This document shows, in pieces, positions 55,100 through 62,423 of a DNA stretch of 64,000 bases. A model generated the notes under the pieces. It was not told where the DNA came from, did no database searches, and saw only the letters and a list, made by a program, of their open reading frames with translations. Within the stretch, counting starts at the first letter, position 1; every line of letters starts with the position of its first letter. Where the stretch lies: the NCBI RefSeq assembly GCF_036250675.1, contig NZ_CP109592.1, forward strand, positions 3,100,001 to 3,164,000. Reading direction: 5' to 3'. Both the position numbers and the translations under genes were made by a program. Source of the stretch: Streptomyces sp. NBC_01689. GTDB lineage: Bacteria > Actinomycetota > Actinomycetes > Streptomycetales > Streptomycetaceae.

Positions 55100-57151
55100 T
55101 CAGCCCTTGGGGGTCGTGGACTCCTTCGGCCGCTCCTCCGCCGGACCCCGGCGCACCGCGCCCGGGGCGTTCCAGTCCTGGCGCCTGCGGGCCCGCTGCT
55201 TGGCGGCCTCGGAGGACTCCAGCTGGTAGGGCACGGAGGTCACCATCACGCCGGGCGTGAACAGCAGCCGGCCCTTGAGGCGCAGCGCGCTCTGGTTGTG
55301 CAGCAGATGCTCGTACCAGTGACCGACCACGTACTCGGGGATGATGACGGAGACGGCGTCGCGCGGGGATTCCCGGCGCAGTCCCTTCACGTACTCGATG
55401 ACCGGCCGGGTGATCTCGCGGTACGGGGAGTCGAGGACCTTCAGCGGCACGGTGATGCCGCGGCGTTCCCACTCCTCGCGCAGCGCCTTGGTCTCGGCCG
55501 GGTCGACGTTGACGCTGAGCGCTTCGAGGGTGTCGGAGCGCATCAGCTTGGCGTAGGCGAGGGCGCGCAGGGTCGGCCGGTGGATCTTGGAGATCAGGAC
55601 GACGGAGTGGACCCGGGAGGGCCGCACGCTGTCGTCGGAGGGGCCCTCGGGGGCGGCGATCTCCTCGGCGACCCGGTCGTAGTGCTTACGGATCGCGCTC
55701 ATCGTCGCGTAGAAGATCACCATGCCGAGCAGGGCGACCCAGGCGCCGTGGGTGAACTTGGTGACCAGGACGACGACCAGCACCAGGCCGGTGAAGAAGG
55801 CTCCGAAGGTGTTGATGGCCCGGGAGCGGATCATGTGGCTGCGCTTGGCCGGGTCCTGCTCGGTGCGCAGGTGGCGGTTCCAGTGCCGGACCATGCCGGT
55901 CTGGCTCAGCGTGAAGGAGACGAAGACGCCGACGATGTAGAGCTGGATGAGCCGCGTCGAGTCCGCTCCGTAGATGACCACGAGCAGGGTCGCGGCGCCC
56001 GCGAGCAGCACGATGCCGTTGGAGAAGGCGAGGCGGTCGCCGCGGGTGTGCAGCTGGCGCGGGAGGTAGCGGTCCTGGGCGAGGATCGAGCCGAGCAGCG
56101 GGAAGCCGTTGTACGCGGTGTTCGCCGCGAGGAACAGGACCAGCGCGGTGGCCGCCGCCAGCACGATGAACAGGAAGCTGCCCTTGCCGAAGACGGCCTC
56201 GGCCACCTGGGAGATCACCGGGTTCTGGACGTAGCCGGAGCCGATCGGGACACCGTGGTGGATCAGGTCGGTGGCCGGGTTCTCGGCCATCCGGACCTTG
56301 GTCGTCATGGCCAGCGCGATGATGCCGCAGAACATGGTGACGGCGAGCAGGCCCATCGCGGCCAGGGTGGACGCCGCGTTCTTCGACTTCGGTTTGCGGA
56401 AGGCGGGGACGCCGTTGGAGATGGCCTCGACGCCGGTCAGCGCGGCGCACCCGGAGGAGAAGGCGCGCAGCAGCAGGAAGACGAGCGCGAAGCCCGCGAG
56501 CCCCTGGTGCTCGGCCTTGATGTGGTAGTCGGCGGTCGGTGCCCGCATGGTGTCGTTGAGGACGAGCCCGCGGAAGGCGCCCCACGCGATCATGATGAAG
56601 ACGCCCGCCACGAAGACGTACGTCGGGATCGCGAAGAGCTTTCCGGACTCCTTGACCCCGCGCAGGTTCATCAGCGTGAGGAGCACGATGACGACGACGG
56701 CGCACAGCACCTTGTGCTCGACGACGAAGGGGATGGCGGAGCCGAGGTTCTCGATGCCCGACGTGATCGACACGGCGACGGTGAGGACGTAGTCGACGAG
56801 CAGTGCGCTGGCGACGGTGAGGCCGGCCCGGGGGCCGAGGTTGGTGTTGGCCACCTCGTAGTCGCCGCCGCCGCTGGGGTACGCGTGCACGTTCTGGCGG
56901 TACGACGCCACGACCGTGAACATCAGCACGACGACCGCGACCGCGATCCAGGGGCTGAAGTGGTAGGCCGACACGCCCGCGATGGAAAGGACCAGCAGCA
57001 CCTCGCCGGGCGCGTACGCCACGGAGGAGAGCGGGTCGGAAGCGAAGACGGGGAGTGCGATGCGCTTCGGCAGGAGCGTCTCTCCGAGCCGATCACTGCG
57101 CAGTGCGCGCCCGATCAGGATCCGTTTGGGCACGTCGGTCAGTTTGGACAC
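55100..57151 (-). CDS. APC-superfamily permease, KimA/YdaO-like
   Basis: The 683-residue protein begins MSKLTDVPKRILIGRALRS. About 12 transmembrane segments cover residues ~35-480, with VFASDPLSSVAYAPGEVLLVL early on and SSGCAALTGVEAISNGVPAF in the middle. A ~190-residue cytoplasmic C-terminal domain follows. The size and layout fit the KimA/YdaO group of APC transporters, high-affinity potassium importers controlled by c-di-AMP in Bacillus. Its neighbours are TrkA-type proteins and KdpDE, so potassium uptake is the best inference; amino-acid transport remains possible. Confidence 0.85.
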   Translation of the reverse strand: MSKLTDVPKRILIGRALRSDRLGETLLPKRIALPVFASDPLSSVAYAPGEVLLVLSIAGVSAYHFSPWIAVAVVVLMFTVVASYRQNVHAYPSGGGDYEVANTNLGPRAGLTVASALLVDYVLTVAVSITSGIENLGSAIPFVVEHKVLCAVVVIVLLTLMNLRGVKESGKLFAIPTYVFVAGVFIMIAWGAFRGLVLNDTMRAPTADYHIKAEHQGLAGFALVFLLLRAFSSGCAALTGVEAISNGVPAFRKPKSKNAASTLAAMGLLAVTMFCGIIALAMTTKVRMAENPATDLIHHGVPIGSGYVQNPVISQVAEAVFGKGSFLFIVLAAATALVLFLAANTAYNGFPLLGSILAQDRYLPRQLHTRGDRLAFSNGIVLLAGAATLLVVIYGADSTRLIQLYIVGVFVSFTLSQTGMVRHWNRHLRTEQDPAKRSHMIRSRAINTFGAFFTGLVLVVVLVTKFTHGAWVALLGMVIFYATMSAIRKHYDRVAEEIAAPEGPSDDSVRPSRVHSVVLISKIHRPTLRALAYAKLMRSDTLEALSVNVDPAETKALREEWERRGITVPLKVLDSPYREITRPVIEYVKGLRRESPRDAVSVIIPEYVVGHWYEHLLHNQSALRLKGRLLFTPGVMVTSVPYQLESSEAAKQRARRRQDWNAPGAVRRGPAEERPKESTTPKG

Positions 57152-57332
57152 GCAGAGGATCGTAAGCGTTCGAACGGGGGGTCGCCCACCCGCCGTCCCG
57201 CATCACCTCACGTTCCCCTCGCCATCTGCTCTCCGAGTGAAAACGGGGACGGGGTCCGTTGCGGATTCCGCACATCCGAGGGTCGCATGCCTATATGACG
57301 AAGTTCCCTTTTTGCCCCGTTATGGAGGTTCT

Positions 57333-57428
57333 ATGCACGCGACCGCGCAGCTCATCGGCGCCGCCGCAGGACTCGTCGGCCTCGGAATCCTGACCCTGGT
57401 CAGCGTGCGGAGCATCAGCCGGCGCTGA
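57333..57428 (+). CDS. 31-residue single-span membrane peptide
   Basis: ATG 57333 has a perfect GGAGG at 57324-57328, 4 bp upstream. The product MHATAQLIGAAAGLVGLGIL... is one hydrophobic helix followed by a basic end (SISRR). It lies divergently from the APC permease gene. Small helical proteins of this kind can regulate transporters, but no function is known to me. The strong ribosome site and compact design argue it is real. Confidence 0.6.
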   Translation: MHATAQLIGAAAGLVGLGILTLVSVRSISRR

Positions 57429-57529
57429 GCCCGGCGACCGGTGGGGCGGATTCCGTTCACCCTGTGGTTCTTGTCTCTTTTCCTGAACTTTTCCCAAAGA
57501 TGACCGGGCCCTGATCTCCGGCCCACGGG

Positions 57530-57770
57530 CCCGCTCCGCTCCCGCGCACCCTCCGCCGCGCCCCGGCTCCCGCGCTCCCTCAGCTCCCGCGCACCTCCGC
57601 TCGCCCGCTCCGCGCCCCCTCCGCTCCCCTGCCTCCGCCGTCCCCTCGCGGCGGTCCCCTCTCCGTAGCGCCCCCTCCCTCCCCCTCCCCCTCGTCTGCC
57701 GCTCACCCCTCGCCTCCCGTCCCCTCCCCGCCCTCCTTCCCTCCCGTGCGCCCTCGCGCGCGACCGGGGC
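57530..57770. repeat. low-complexity pyrimidine-rich tract
   Basis: About 240 bp of the plus strand is almost all C, T and G, with only about six A residues in 57541-57780 and many CCCTCCC and CGCTCC blocks. There is no plausible coding sense on either strand. Low-complexity sequence of this type may form structures or simply reflect mutation slippage. Confidence 0.75.
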
Positions 57771-57807
57771 TCCGTTCCCTTGGCCGGTTCAGGTCGTTGT
57801 CCGGGGT

Positions 57808-58065
57808 ATGGACGCTCCCGACATCACTCCCGCCGAGACGACCGGCGACCGGATCGAGGGCGCCCCGACAGCCCCGGCCCTGCCAGTCGCCCAGGCCGCT
57901 CCGCCCACCCCGGCCGGCCTCGCCCCCTCCCCCGCCGCCTCGGCCGGCGGCGCGACCCCGGTGGCCGCGGCGGCGTCCGGGGCCGTCGTGGGGCAGCCAC
58001 GCTCCCCCGTGGCCTGGGTGGTGCCCCCCGGGCTGCCGCCCCGCCCGTCGCACCCCGGCGCGTAG
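57808..58065 (+). CDS. possible small Ala/Pro-rich protein
   Basis: This is an 85-residue frame from ATG 57808 with a weak ribosome site (CCGGGG upstream). The product is rich in Ala, Pro and Gly and has no recognisable domain. It lies after the pyrimidine-rich tract and before the TrkA pair. It could be a chance frame in G+C-rich DNA. Confidence 0.3.
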   Translation: MDAPDITPAETTGDRIEGAPTAPALPVAQAAPPTPAGLAPSPAASAGGATPVAAAASGAVVGQPRSPVAWVVPPGLPPRPSHPGA

Positions 58066-58286
58066 GACGCCGGGCGGACCGGGCGCCGTACGCCGGAGGG
58101 ACCCCGCGCGGGATCGGCGCAGGAGATCCACGCATCGATGAGGGCAAGACCGCGGTTGCGCCTTAAGCTCGTTCCCGGCAACGCCGCATGCCGTTGCCTC
58201 GAGATGGCCCGGCAGGCTGAGAGAAAAGAGTGAGCAGGGTGTTTTCGCAGGTCAGCGGGATGACCAGGACTGCGGGGTTGGGCTAG

Positions 58287-58958
58287 GTGCACATCGTCAT
58301 CATGGGCTGCGGCAGAGTGGGTTCCGCTCTCGCCCAGACCCTGGAGCAACAGGGGCACACGGTCGCGGTGATCGACCAGGACCCCACCGCCTTCCGACGA
58401 CTCGGCTCCGGTTTCGGCGGCCGTCGTGTCACCGGGGTCGGCTTCGACCAGGACACCCTGCGCGAGGCGGGCATCGAGGAGGCCGGCGCCTTCGCCGCCG
58501 TGTCCAGCGGGGACAACTCGAACATCATCGCCGCCCGGGTCGCCCGGGAGATGTTCGGCATCGAGAACGTCGCGGCGCGCATCTACGACCCGCGCCGGGC
58601 CGAGGTCTACCAGCGCCTGGGCATCCCGACCGTCGCCACCGTCCGCTGGACGGCCGACCAGATGCTGCGCCGCCTGCTGCCGTCCGGCGCCGAGCCGCTG
58701 TGGCGCGATCCCACCGGTGGGGTGCAGCTGGCCGAGGTGCACGCCTCCGCCTCCTGGGTCGGCCACAAGATCAGCCGCCTCCAGGACGAGACCGGCGTGC
58801 GGGTGGCGTTCCTGACCCGGCTCGGCGAGGCGATCCTGCCCACCTCGCAGACGGTGCTGCAGGAGGGCGACCTCGTGCACGTGATGATGCGCACGGACGA
58901 CGTCGAGAAGGTCGAGGCGTCGTTCGCCGAGGGCCCCGAAGAGGAGAGCGGTCACTGA
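58287..58958 (+). CDS. trkA: TrkA-family potassium uptake regulatory subunit (first of pair)
   Basis: The 223-residue protein starts at GTG 58287. An RCK-N Rossmann domain begins HIVIMGCGRVGSALAQTLEQQGHTVAVIDQD and continues with SSGDNSNIIAARVARE; a C-terminal RCK-C domain starts around residue 140 (VQLAEVHASASWVGHKISRL). These cytoplasmic subunits bind NAD(H)/ATP and gate potassium channels or transporters. Neither TrkH nor KtrB-like membrane partners are visible; the nearby APC permease or a distant gene may be the partner. The stop overlaps the next ATG (TGATG). Confidence 0.9.
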   Translation: MHIVIMGCGRVGSALAQTLEQQGHTVAVIDQDPTAFRRLGSGFGGRRVTGVGFDQDTLREAGIEEAGAFAAVSSGDNSNIIAARVAREMFGIENVAARIYDPRRAEVYQRLGIPTVATVRWTADQMLRRLLPSGAEPLWRDPTGGVQLAEVHASASWVGHKISRLQDETGVRVAFLTRLGEAILPTSQTVLQEGDLVHVMMRTDDVEKVEASFAEGPEEESGH

Positions 58959-59635
58959 TGAGGGTCGCCATTGCCGGTGCCGGCGCCGTGGGCCGCTCGA
59001 TCGCGGGCGAGCTCCTGGAGAACGGCCACGAGATCCTGCTGATCGACAAGGCGCCGACCGCCATCTCGGTCGAGCGCGTCCCGCAGGCGGAGTGGCTGCT
59101 CGCCGACGCCTGCGAGATCACCTCCCTGGACGAGGCGGCACTGCAACGCTGCAACGTGGTCATCGCGGCCACCGGTGACGACAAGGTCAACCTGGTCGTC
59201 TCACTGCTCGCCAAGACGGAGTACGGCGTTCCGCGCGTCGTCGCCCGTGTCAACAACCCGAAGAACGAGTGGCTGTTCAACGAGGCCTGGGGCGTCGACG
59301 TCGCCGTCTCCACCCCGCGCCTCATGTCCGCCCTCGTGGAGGAGGCGGTGAGCGTCGGCGACCTGGTCCGCCTGCTGCGCTTCAGCCACGGGGACGCGAA
59401 CCTGGTCGAACTGACCCTCCCGCCGGAGTCGGCCCTCGCCGGCACGCAGGTGGGTGACGTGGAGTGGCCCCAGGACACCTCCCTGGTCACGATCATCCGG
59501 GGCACCCGGGTGCTCACCCCCTCCCAGGAGGACTCCCTGGAGGCGGGCGACGAACTCCTCTTCGTGGCCGCCCAGGCGCGCGAGGAACAGTTGGAGGACC
59601 TGCTCTCGGTCCGCCGCGAGGACGCGCCGAACTAG
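58958..59635 (+). CDS. trkA: TrkA-family potassium uptake regulatory subunit (second of pair)
   Basis: The 225-residue protein starts at ATG 58958, coupled to the previous stop. RCK-N motifs are RVAIAGAGAVGRSIAGELLENGHEILLIDK and AATGDDKVNLVVSLLAKTEYG; RCK-C follows from about residue 140 (ANLVELTLPPESALAGTQVG). The pair resembles the CeoB/CeoC arrangement of actinobacteria. The two subunits probably form a mixed ring. A strong bidirectional terminator follows at 59656-59692. Confidence 0.9.
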   Translation: MRVAIAGAGAVGRSIAGELLENGHEILLIDKAPTAISVERVPQAEWLLADACEITSLDEAALQRCNVVIAATGDDKVNLVVSLLAKTEYGVPRVVARVNNPKNEWLFNEAWGVDVAVSTPRLMSALVEEAVSVGDLVRLLRFSHGDANLVELTLPPESALAGTQVGDVEWPQDTSLVTIIRGTRVLTPSQEDSLEAGDELLFVAAQAREEQLEDLLSVRREDAPN

Positions 59636-59655
59636 CCCGGTCCTCCTGCACCACC

Positions 59656-59692
59656 GGTGAAGCCCCCGCGGGGTCCCCGCGGGGGCTTCACC
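59656..59692. terminator. strong hairpin between convergent trkA pair and GNAT gene
   Basis: Perfect 18-bp arms (GGTGAAGCCCCCGCGGGG and its complement) are separated by a single base. It lies 20 bp after the second trkA stop and 27 bp beyond the end of the minus-strand acetyltransferase gene, so it can serve both. Confidence 0.9.
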
Positions 59693-59719
59693 GATTTCCA
59701 CCGGTCGCCGGGACCGGCC

Positions 59720-60316
59720 TCACCCCTGGGACATCTGGAGATCGTCGGCCGCGGGACGGTACGGCAGCGCGAACGGCAGGCCCAGGTCGCCGGGCAGCAG
59801 CGCCCCGATCCAGGTGTCCCGCAGCCCTCCCCGGCCCGTCTGCGCGGCCCGCATGGCTCCCTCCCAGACGAAGCCGGCCTTCCGGGCCACCGCCCACGAG
59901 CCCCGGTTGCCCGCCTCCGCCCGCCACTCCAGACGCTGCACGCCCAGCTCGGTGAACGCCCAGCGGGCCAGAGCGCCGACCGCCTCGGTCGCGTAGCCCC
60001 GGCCCCGGTGCTCCGCGACCGTCCAGTACCCGACCCCCCAGACGTCGCCCTGCCGGTGCACGTTGACGGACGCCAGCAGGATGCCGTCGCCGTCGCCCCG
60101 CCGCTCCACCGCGAAGTGGTACATCGTGTCGTCGCGCCAGCCCCGCGGTACCAGCGCCCGTAGGTAGAAGGCCGCGTGCCGGCGTTCGTAGGGCACGGGG
60201 AAGTCCGTCCACCGCCCGATCTCGGGGTCCTGGCAGGCGGCGAGGAGCGCGTCCTCGTCCCGCGCGTCGTGCGGGCGGATCAGCAGACGCTCGGTGGTGA
60301 GCGAGACAGGTTCCAT
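59720..60316 (-). CDS. GNAT-family N-acetyltransferase (RimJ/RimL-like)
   Basis: The 198-residue protein begins MEPVSLTTERLLIRPHDARDEDALLAACQDPEI at 60316. The acetyl-CoA binding motif VAEHRGRGYATEAVGALARWAFTELGVQRLEWRAEAGNRGSWAVARKAGF is typical of the RimJ/RimL and antibiotic-type GNAT group. It probably acetylates an amino group of a small molecule or protein N-terminus; the substrate is unknown. It is a single gene between two strong terminators. Confidence 0.88.
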   Translation of the reverse strand: MEPVSLTTERLLIRPHDARDEDALLAACQDPEIGRWTDFPVPYERRHAAFYLRALVPRGWRDDTMYHFAVERRGDGDGILLASVNVHRQGDVWGVGYWTVAEHRGRGYATEAVGALARWAFTELGVQRLEWRAEAGNRGSWAVARKAGFVWEGAMRAAQTGRGGLRDTWIGALLPGDLGLPFALPYRPAADDLQMSQG

Positions 60317-60441
60317 GAGCGGCGATTCTGACGCCCGCCGAGGCGCACGGCCATCGGATTCCCCCGACGGCGGGACCCGAGGACGGGGCGCACGAGGACA
60401 GCAGGGGGCTCCCGGAGACGACCACGGGCGCCGCCCGGAGA

Positions 60442-60483
60442 CGAGTGGGGGGCGCCCGGAGGTCTCCGGGCGCCCCCCACTCG
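60442..60483. terminator. 20-bp perfect stem hairpin after DUF3159 gene
   Basis: Perfect 20-bp arms (60442-60461 and 60464-60483) with a 2-base loop lie 36 bp downstream of the minus-strand DUF3159 stop codon. They separate that operon from the GNAT gene. The right arm overlaps the first bases of the tandem duplication at 60479-60530. Confidence 0.9.
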
Positions 60484-60530
60484 TACGGGTGACTGGCTGT
60501 CGCGACTCGTACGGGTGACTAGCCGTCGCG
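60479..60530. repeat. 26-bp tandem duplication across the DUF3159 stop codon
   Basis: ACTCGTACGGGTGACT plus 10 bases at 60479-60504 is repeated at 60505-60530 with two differences. The second copy contains the DUF3159 stop (TAG on the minus strand, at 60519-60521), while in the first copy the same position would read CAG. The duplication therefore reaches the gene's last codons. Confidence 0.85.
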
Positions 60531-61274
60531 GCGGTGACGGCCGGCCGTGGCCTCGGTGTCCTGCTGCGCGCGGGCGGCCTCGCGCTCCTTCTCGGCCTGC
60601 TCCTCCGCCTCCATCTCCGCGAACACGTCGATGGGGGCCGGGGCCTTCGCGAGGAACACCCAGGTGAGCCAGACGGCCAGCAGGAACGGCGGGATCTTCA
60701 ACGCGACCAGGACCCAGCCCAGTTGCGCGGTGTCGGCCCACCAGTAGAGCGGGAAGAGGACCGCGCACTTGGCGAGCAGGATCAGGCCCCAGGCCCAGCT
60801 GGCCTTGGCGTACGCCTTCTTGCGGCCCGGGTTGCGGGTGCGCCAGGAGAGGTTCTCCTTGAAGACCGGGCCGAGGATCAGGCCGATCAGGGGCACACCC
60901 GCGAGGGTCGTGACGATGTAGGCGACGGCCAGGCCGAGCGTGTAGATCATGCCCGGCAGATAGAAGTCCTTCGCGTTGCCCGTCATCATCGCGAAGACCA
61001 CGCCGAAGGCGACGCCGAAGACGCCGCTGAAGGCGTGCTTGACGGTGTCGCGCATGACCAGGCGGACGGCGACGAGCAGCAGGGACACCCCGAGGGCGGC
61101 GATCGCCGACCAGTGGAGGTCCTTGTTGATCGTGAAGATGGTGACGAAGAGCAGGCCGGGCACCACGGTCTCGACCATGCCCCGCACACCGCCGAACGCC
61201 TCGAAGAGCGCGGCCTCCGTCACCGCCCTCGCGTCCTGCTGGGGGTCTTCGGTCGGCTTGTCGAGCGACGTCAC
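60519..61274 (-). CDS. DUF3159 membrane protein
   Basis: The 251-residue protein starts at GTG 61274, four bases after the OB-fold gene stop. About five to six transmembrane segments are present (VVPGLLFVTIFTI, GMIYTLGLAVAYIVTTLAGVPL, WGLILLAKCAVLFPLYW, PFLLAVWLTWVFLA). The charged C-terminus is rich in Glu/Ala. DUF3159 has no known function to me; the pairing with an OB-fold protein is usual in Streptomyces. The 26-bp tandem duplication lies at its end. Confidence 0.88.
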   Translation of the reverse strand: MTSLDKPTEDPQQDARAVTEAALFEAFGGVRGMVETVVPGLLFVTIFTINKDLHWSAIAALGVSLLLVAVRLVMRDTVKHAFSGVFGVAFGVVFAMMTGNAKDFYLPGMIYTLGLAVAYIVTTLAGVPLIGLILGPVFKENLSWRTRNPGRKKAYAKASWAWGLILLAKCAVLFPLYWWADTAQLGWVLVALKIPPFLLAVWLTWVFLAKAPAPIDVFAEMEAEEQAEKEREAARAQQDTEATAGRHRRDG

Positions 61275-61277
61275 CGG

Positions 61278-61676
61278 CTACTCCCGTCCGAGCGGTCTGA
61301 GTTCGTACTTCGGGTTGAACAGCACCCTACGGCCCCGGCTCATCGAGATGCGGCCCGAAGCGATCATCTTGCGCCCCGGCTCGATCCCCACGATGGACCG
61401 CCGGCCGAGCCAGACCACGTCCAGAGCCGCCGAGCCGTCGAACAGCTCGGCCTCCAGGGCCGGGACTCCCGCGCGCGGCCGGAGGGTGACCGTGCGCAAG
61501 GTACCAGTAACCGTGACGATCTGCCGGTCGTGGCAGTCGCCGATACGGGTGCACCCCGTCGTCTCGGCTTCCTCGCGCAGCTCCTCGGACTCCAGGTCCT
61601 CCTGGGACGAGGAGAGCCGGTCTATCATGCGCCGGAACCGGCCCGCCGGCTTTTCGGAACGAGGAACAGCACTCAT
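61278..61676 (-). CDS. OB-fold nucleic-acid-binding domain protein
   Basis: The 132-residue protein begins MSAVPRSEKPAGRFRRMIDRL. A five-strand OB fold is seen in DRQIVTVTGTLRTVTLRP, ALEAELFDGSAALDVVWLGRRSI and GRKMIASGRISMSRGRRVLFNP, similar to the RecG/tRNA-anticodon type. It may bind nucleic acid; no enzyme domain is attached. It is the first gene of an operon with DUF3159 (3-bp gap). Confidence 0.85.
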   Translation of the reverse strand: MSAVPRSEKPAGRFRRMIDRLSSSQEDLESEELREEAETTGCTRIGDCHDRQIVTVTGTLRTVTLRPRAGVPALEAELFDGSAALDVVWLGRRSIVGIEPGRKMIASGRISMSRGRRVLFNPKYELRPLGRE

Positions 61677-61698
61677 ACCGAAAGCGTACCGGGGCCGC

Positions 61699-61731
61699 TG
61701 AGAGCGTCGTACCCGCTAGGCCGCTCTCTCA
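61699..61731. terminator. imperfect hairpin after kdpE
   Basis: TGAGAGCG and CGCTCTCTCA can pair with a small bulge and a 15-base loop. It lies 9 bp beyond the end of kdpE (minus) and just upstream of the OB-fold gene, so it could be a weak terminator for kdpDE or part of the OB-fold gene's promoter region. Confidence 0.35.
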
Positions 61732-61739
61732 AGCACCGC

Positions 61740-62423
61740 TCATCTCTCGAAGCGGTAGCCCATCCCCGGCTCCGTGATGAAGTGCCGGGGATGCGAGGGG
61801 TCCGCCTCCAGCTTGCGGCGCAGCTGGGCCATGTAGACCCGCAGATAGTTCGTCTCCGTGCCGTACGACGGCCCCCACACCTCCTGGAGCAGCTGCTTCT
61901 GGCTGACCAGACGGCCGGTGTTGCGGACCAGGACCTCCAGGAGGTGCCACTCCGTGGGGGTCAGCCGTACGTCGCGCCCGCCGCGGTTGACCTTCTTGGC
62001 CGCCAGGTCGACGGTGAAGTCCTCGGTGTCCACGACGACGTCGTCCTCGCCGGACCCGTTGGGCTCGGCACGGCGGACGGCGGCGCGCAGCCGGGCCAGC
62101 AGTTCGTCCATGCCGAAGGGTTTGGTGACGTAGTCGTCGGCGCCCGCGTCGAGCGCCTCCACCTTCTCGTCGGAGGAGTGACGGGCGGAGAGCACCAGGA
62201 TCGGGACCCGGGTCCAGCCGCGCAGTCCCCTGATCACCTCGACGCCGTCCATGTCGGGCAGCCCGAGGTCGAGCACGACGACGTCGGGATGGCGGGCGGC
62301 GGCGAGCTGGAGCGCGGTGGCGCCGTCGGGGGCCGCGTCGACCTCGTACTTGCGTGCCTTCAGGTTGATGACGAGGGCTCGGGTGATCTGCGGCTCGTCG
62401 TCGACCACGAGGACCCGGGTCAT
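61740..62423 (-). CDS. kdpE: KdpE-type response regulator (OmpR/PhoB family)
   Basis: The 227-residue protein has a receiver domain with acidic pair Asp8/Asp9, phospho-acceptor Asp52 in VVVLDLGLPDMDG and Lys101 in DDYVTKPFG. A C-terminal winged helix follows (LTPTEWHLLEVLVRNTGRLVSQ, ETNYLRVYMAQLRRKLE). The sequence resembles KdpE, the activator of the kdpFABC potassium pump. The ATG at 62423 overlaps the kdpD stop by 4 bp. The kdp transporter genes are not in the window. Confidence 0.93.
   Translation of the reverse strand: MTRVLVVDDEPQITRALVINLKARKYEVDAAPDGATALQLAAARHPDVVVLDLGLPDMDGVEVIRGLRGWTRVPILVLSARHSSDEKVEALDAGADDYVTKPFGMDELLARLRAAVRRAEPNGSGEDDVVVDTEDFTVDLAAKKVNRGGRDVRLTPTEWHLLEVLVRNTGRLVSQKQLLQEVWGPSYGTETNYLRVYMAQLRRKLEADPSHPRHFITEPGMGYRFER

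Noticed and set aside
57808..58065. Confident small protein before the trkA pair
   Set aside because: Only an Ala/Pro-rich open frame with a weak ribosome site; retained as a low-confidence feature only.
58066..58286. c-di-AMP (ydaO) riboswitch before the trkA pair
   Set aside because: The characteristic conserved loops could not be found by eye; a covariance-model search would decide.
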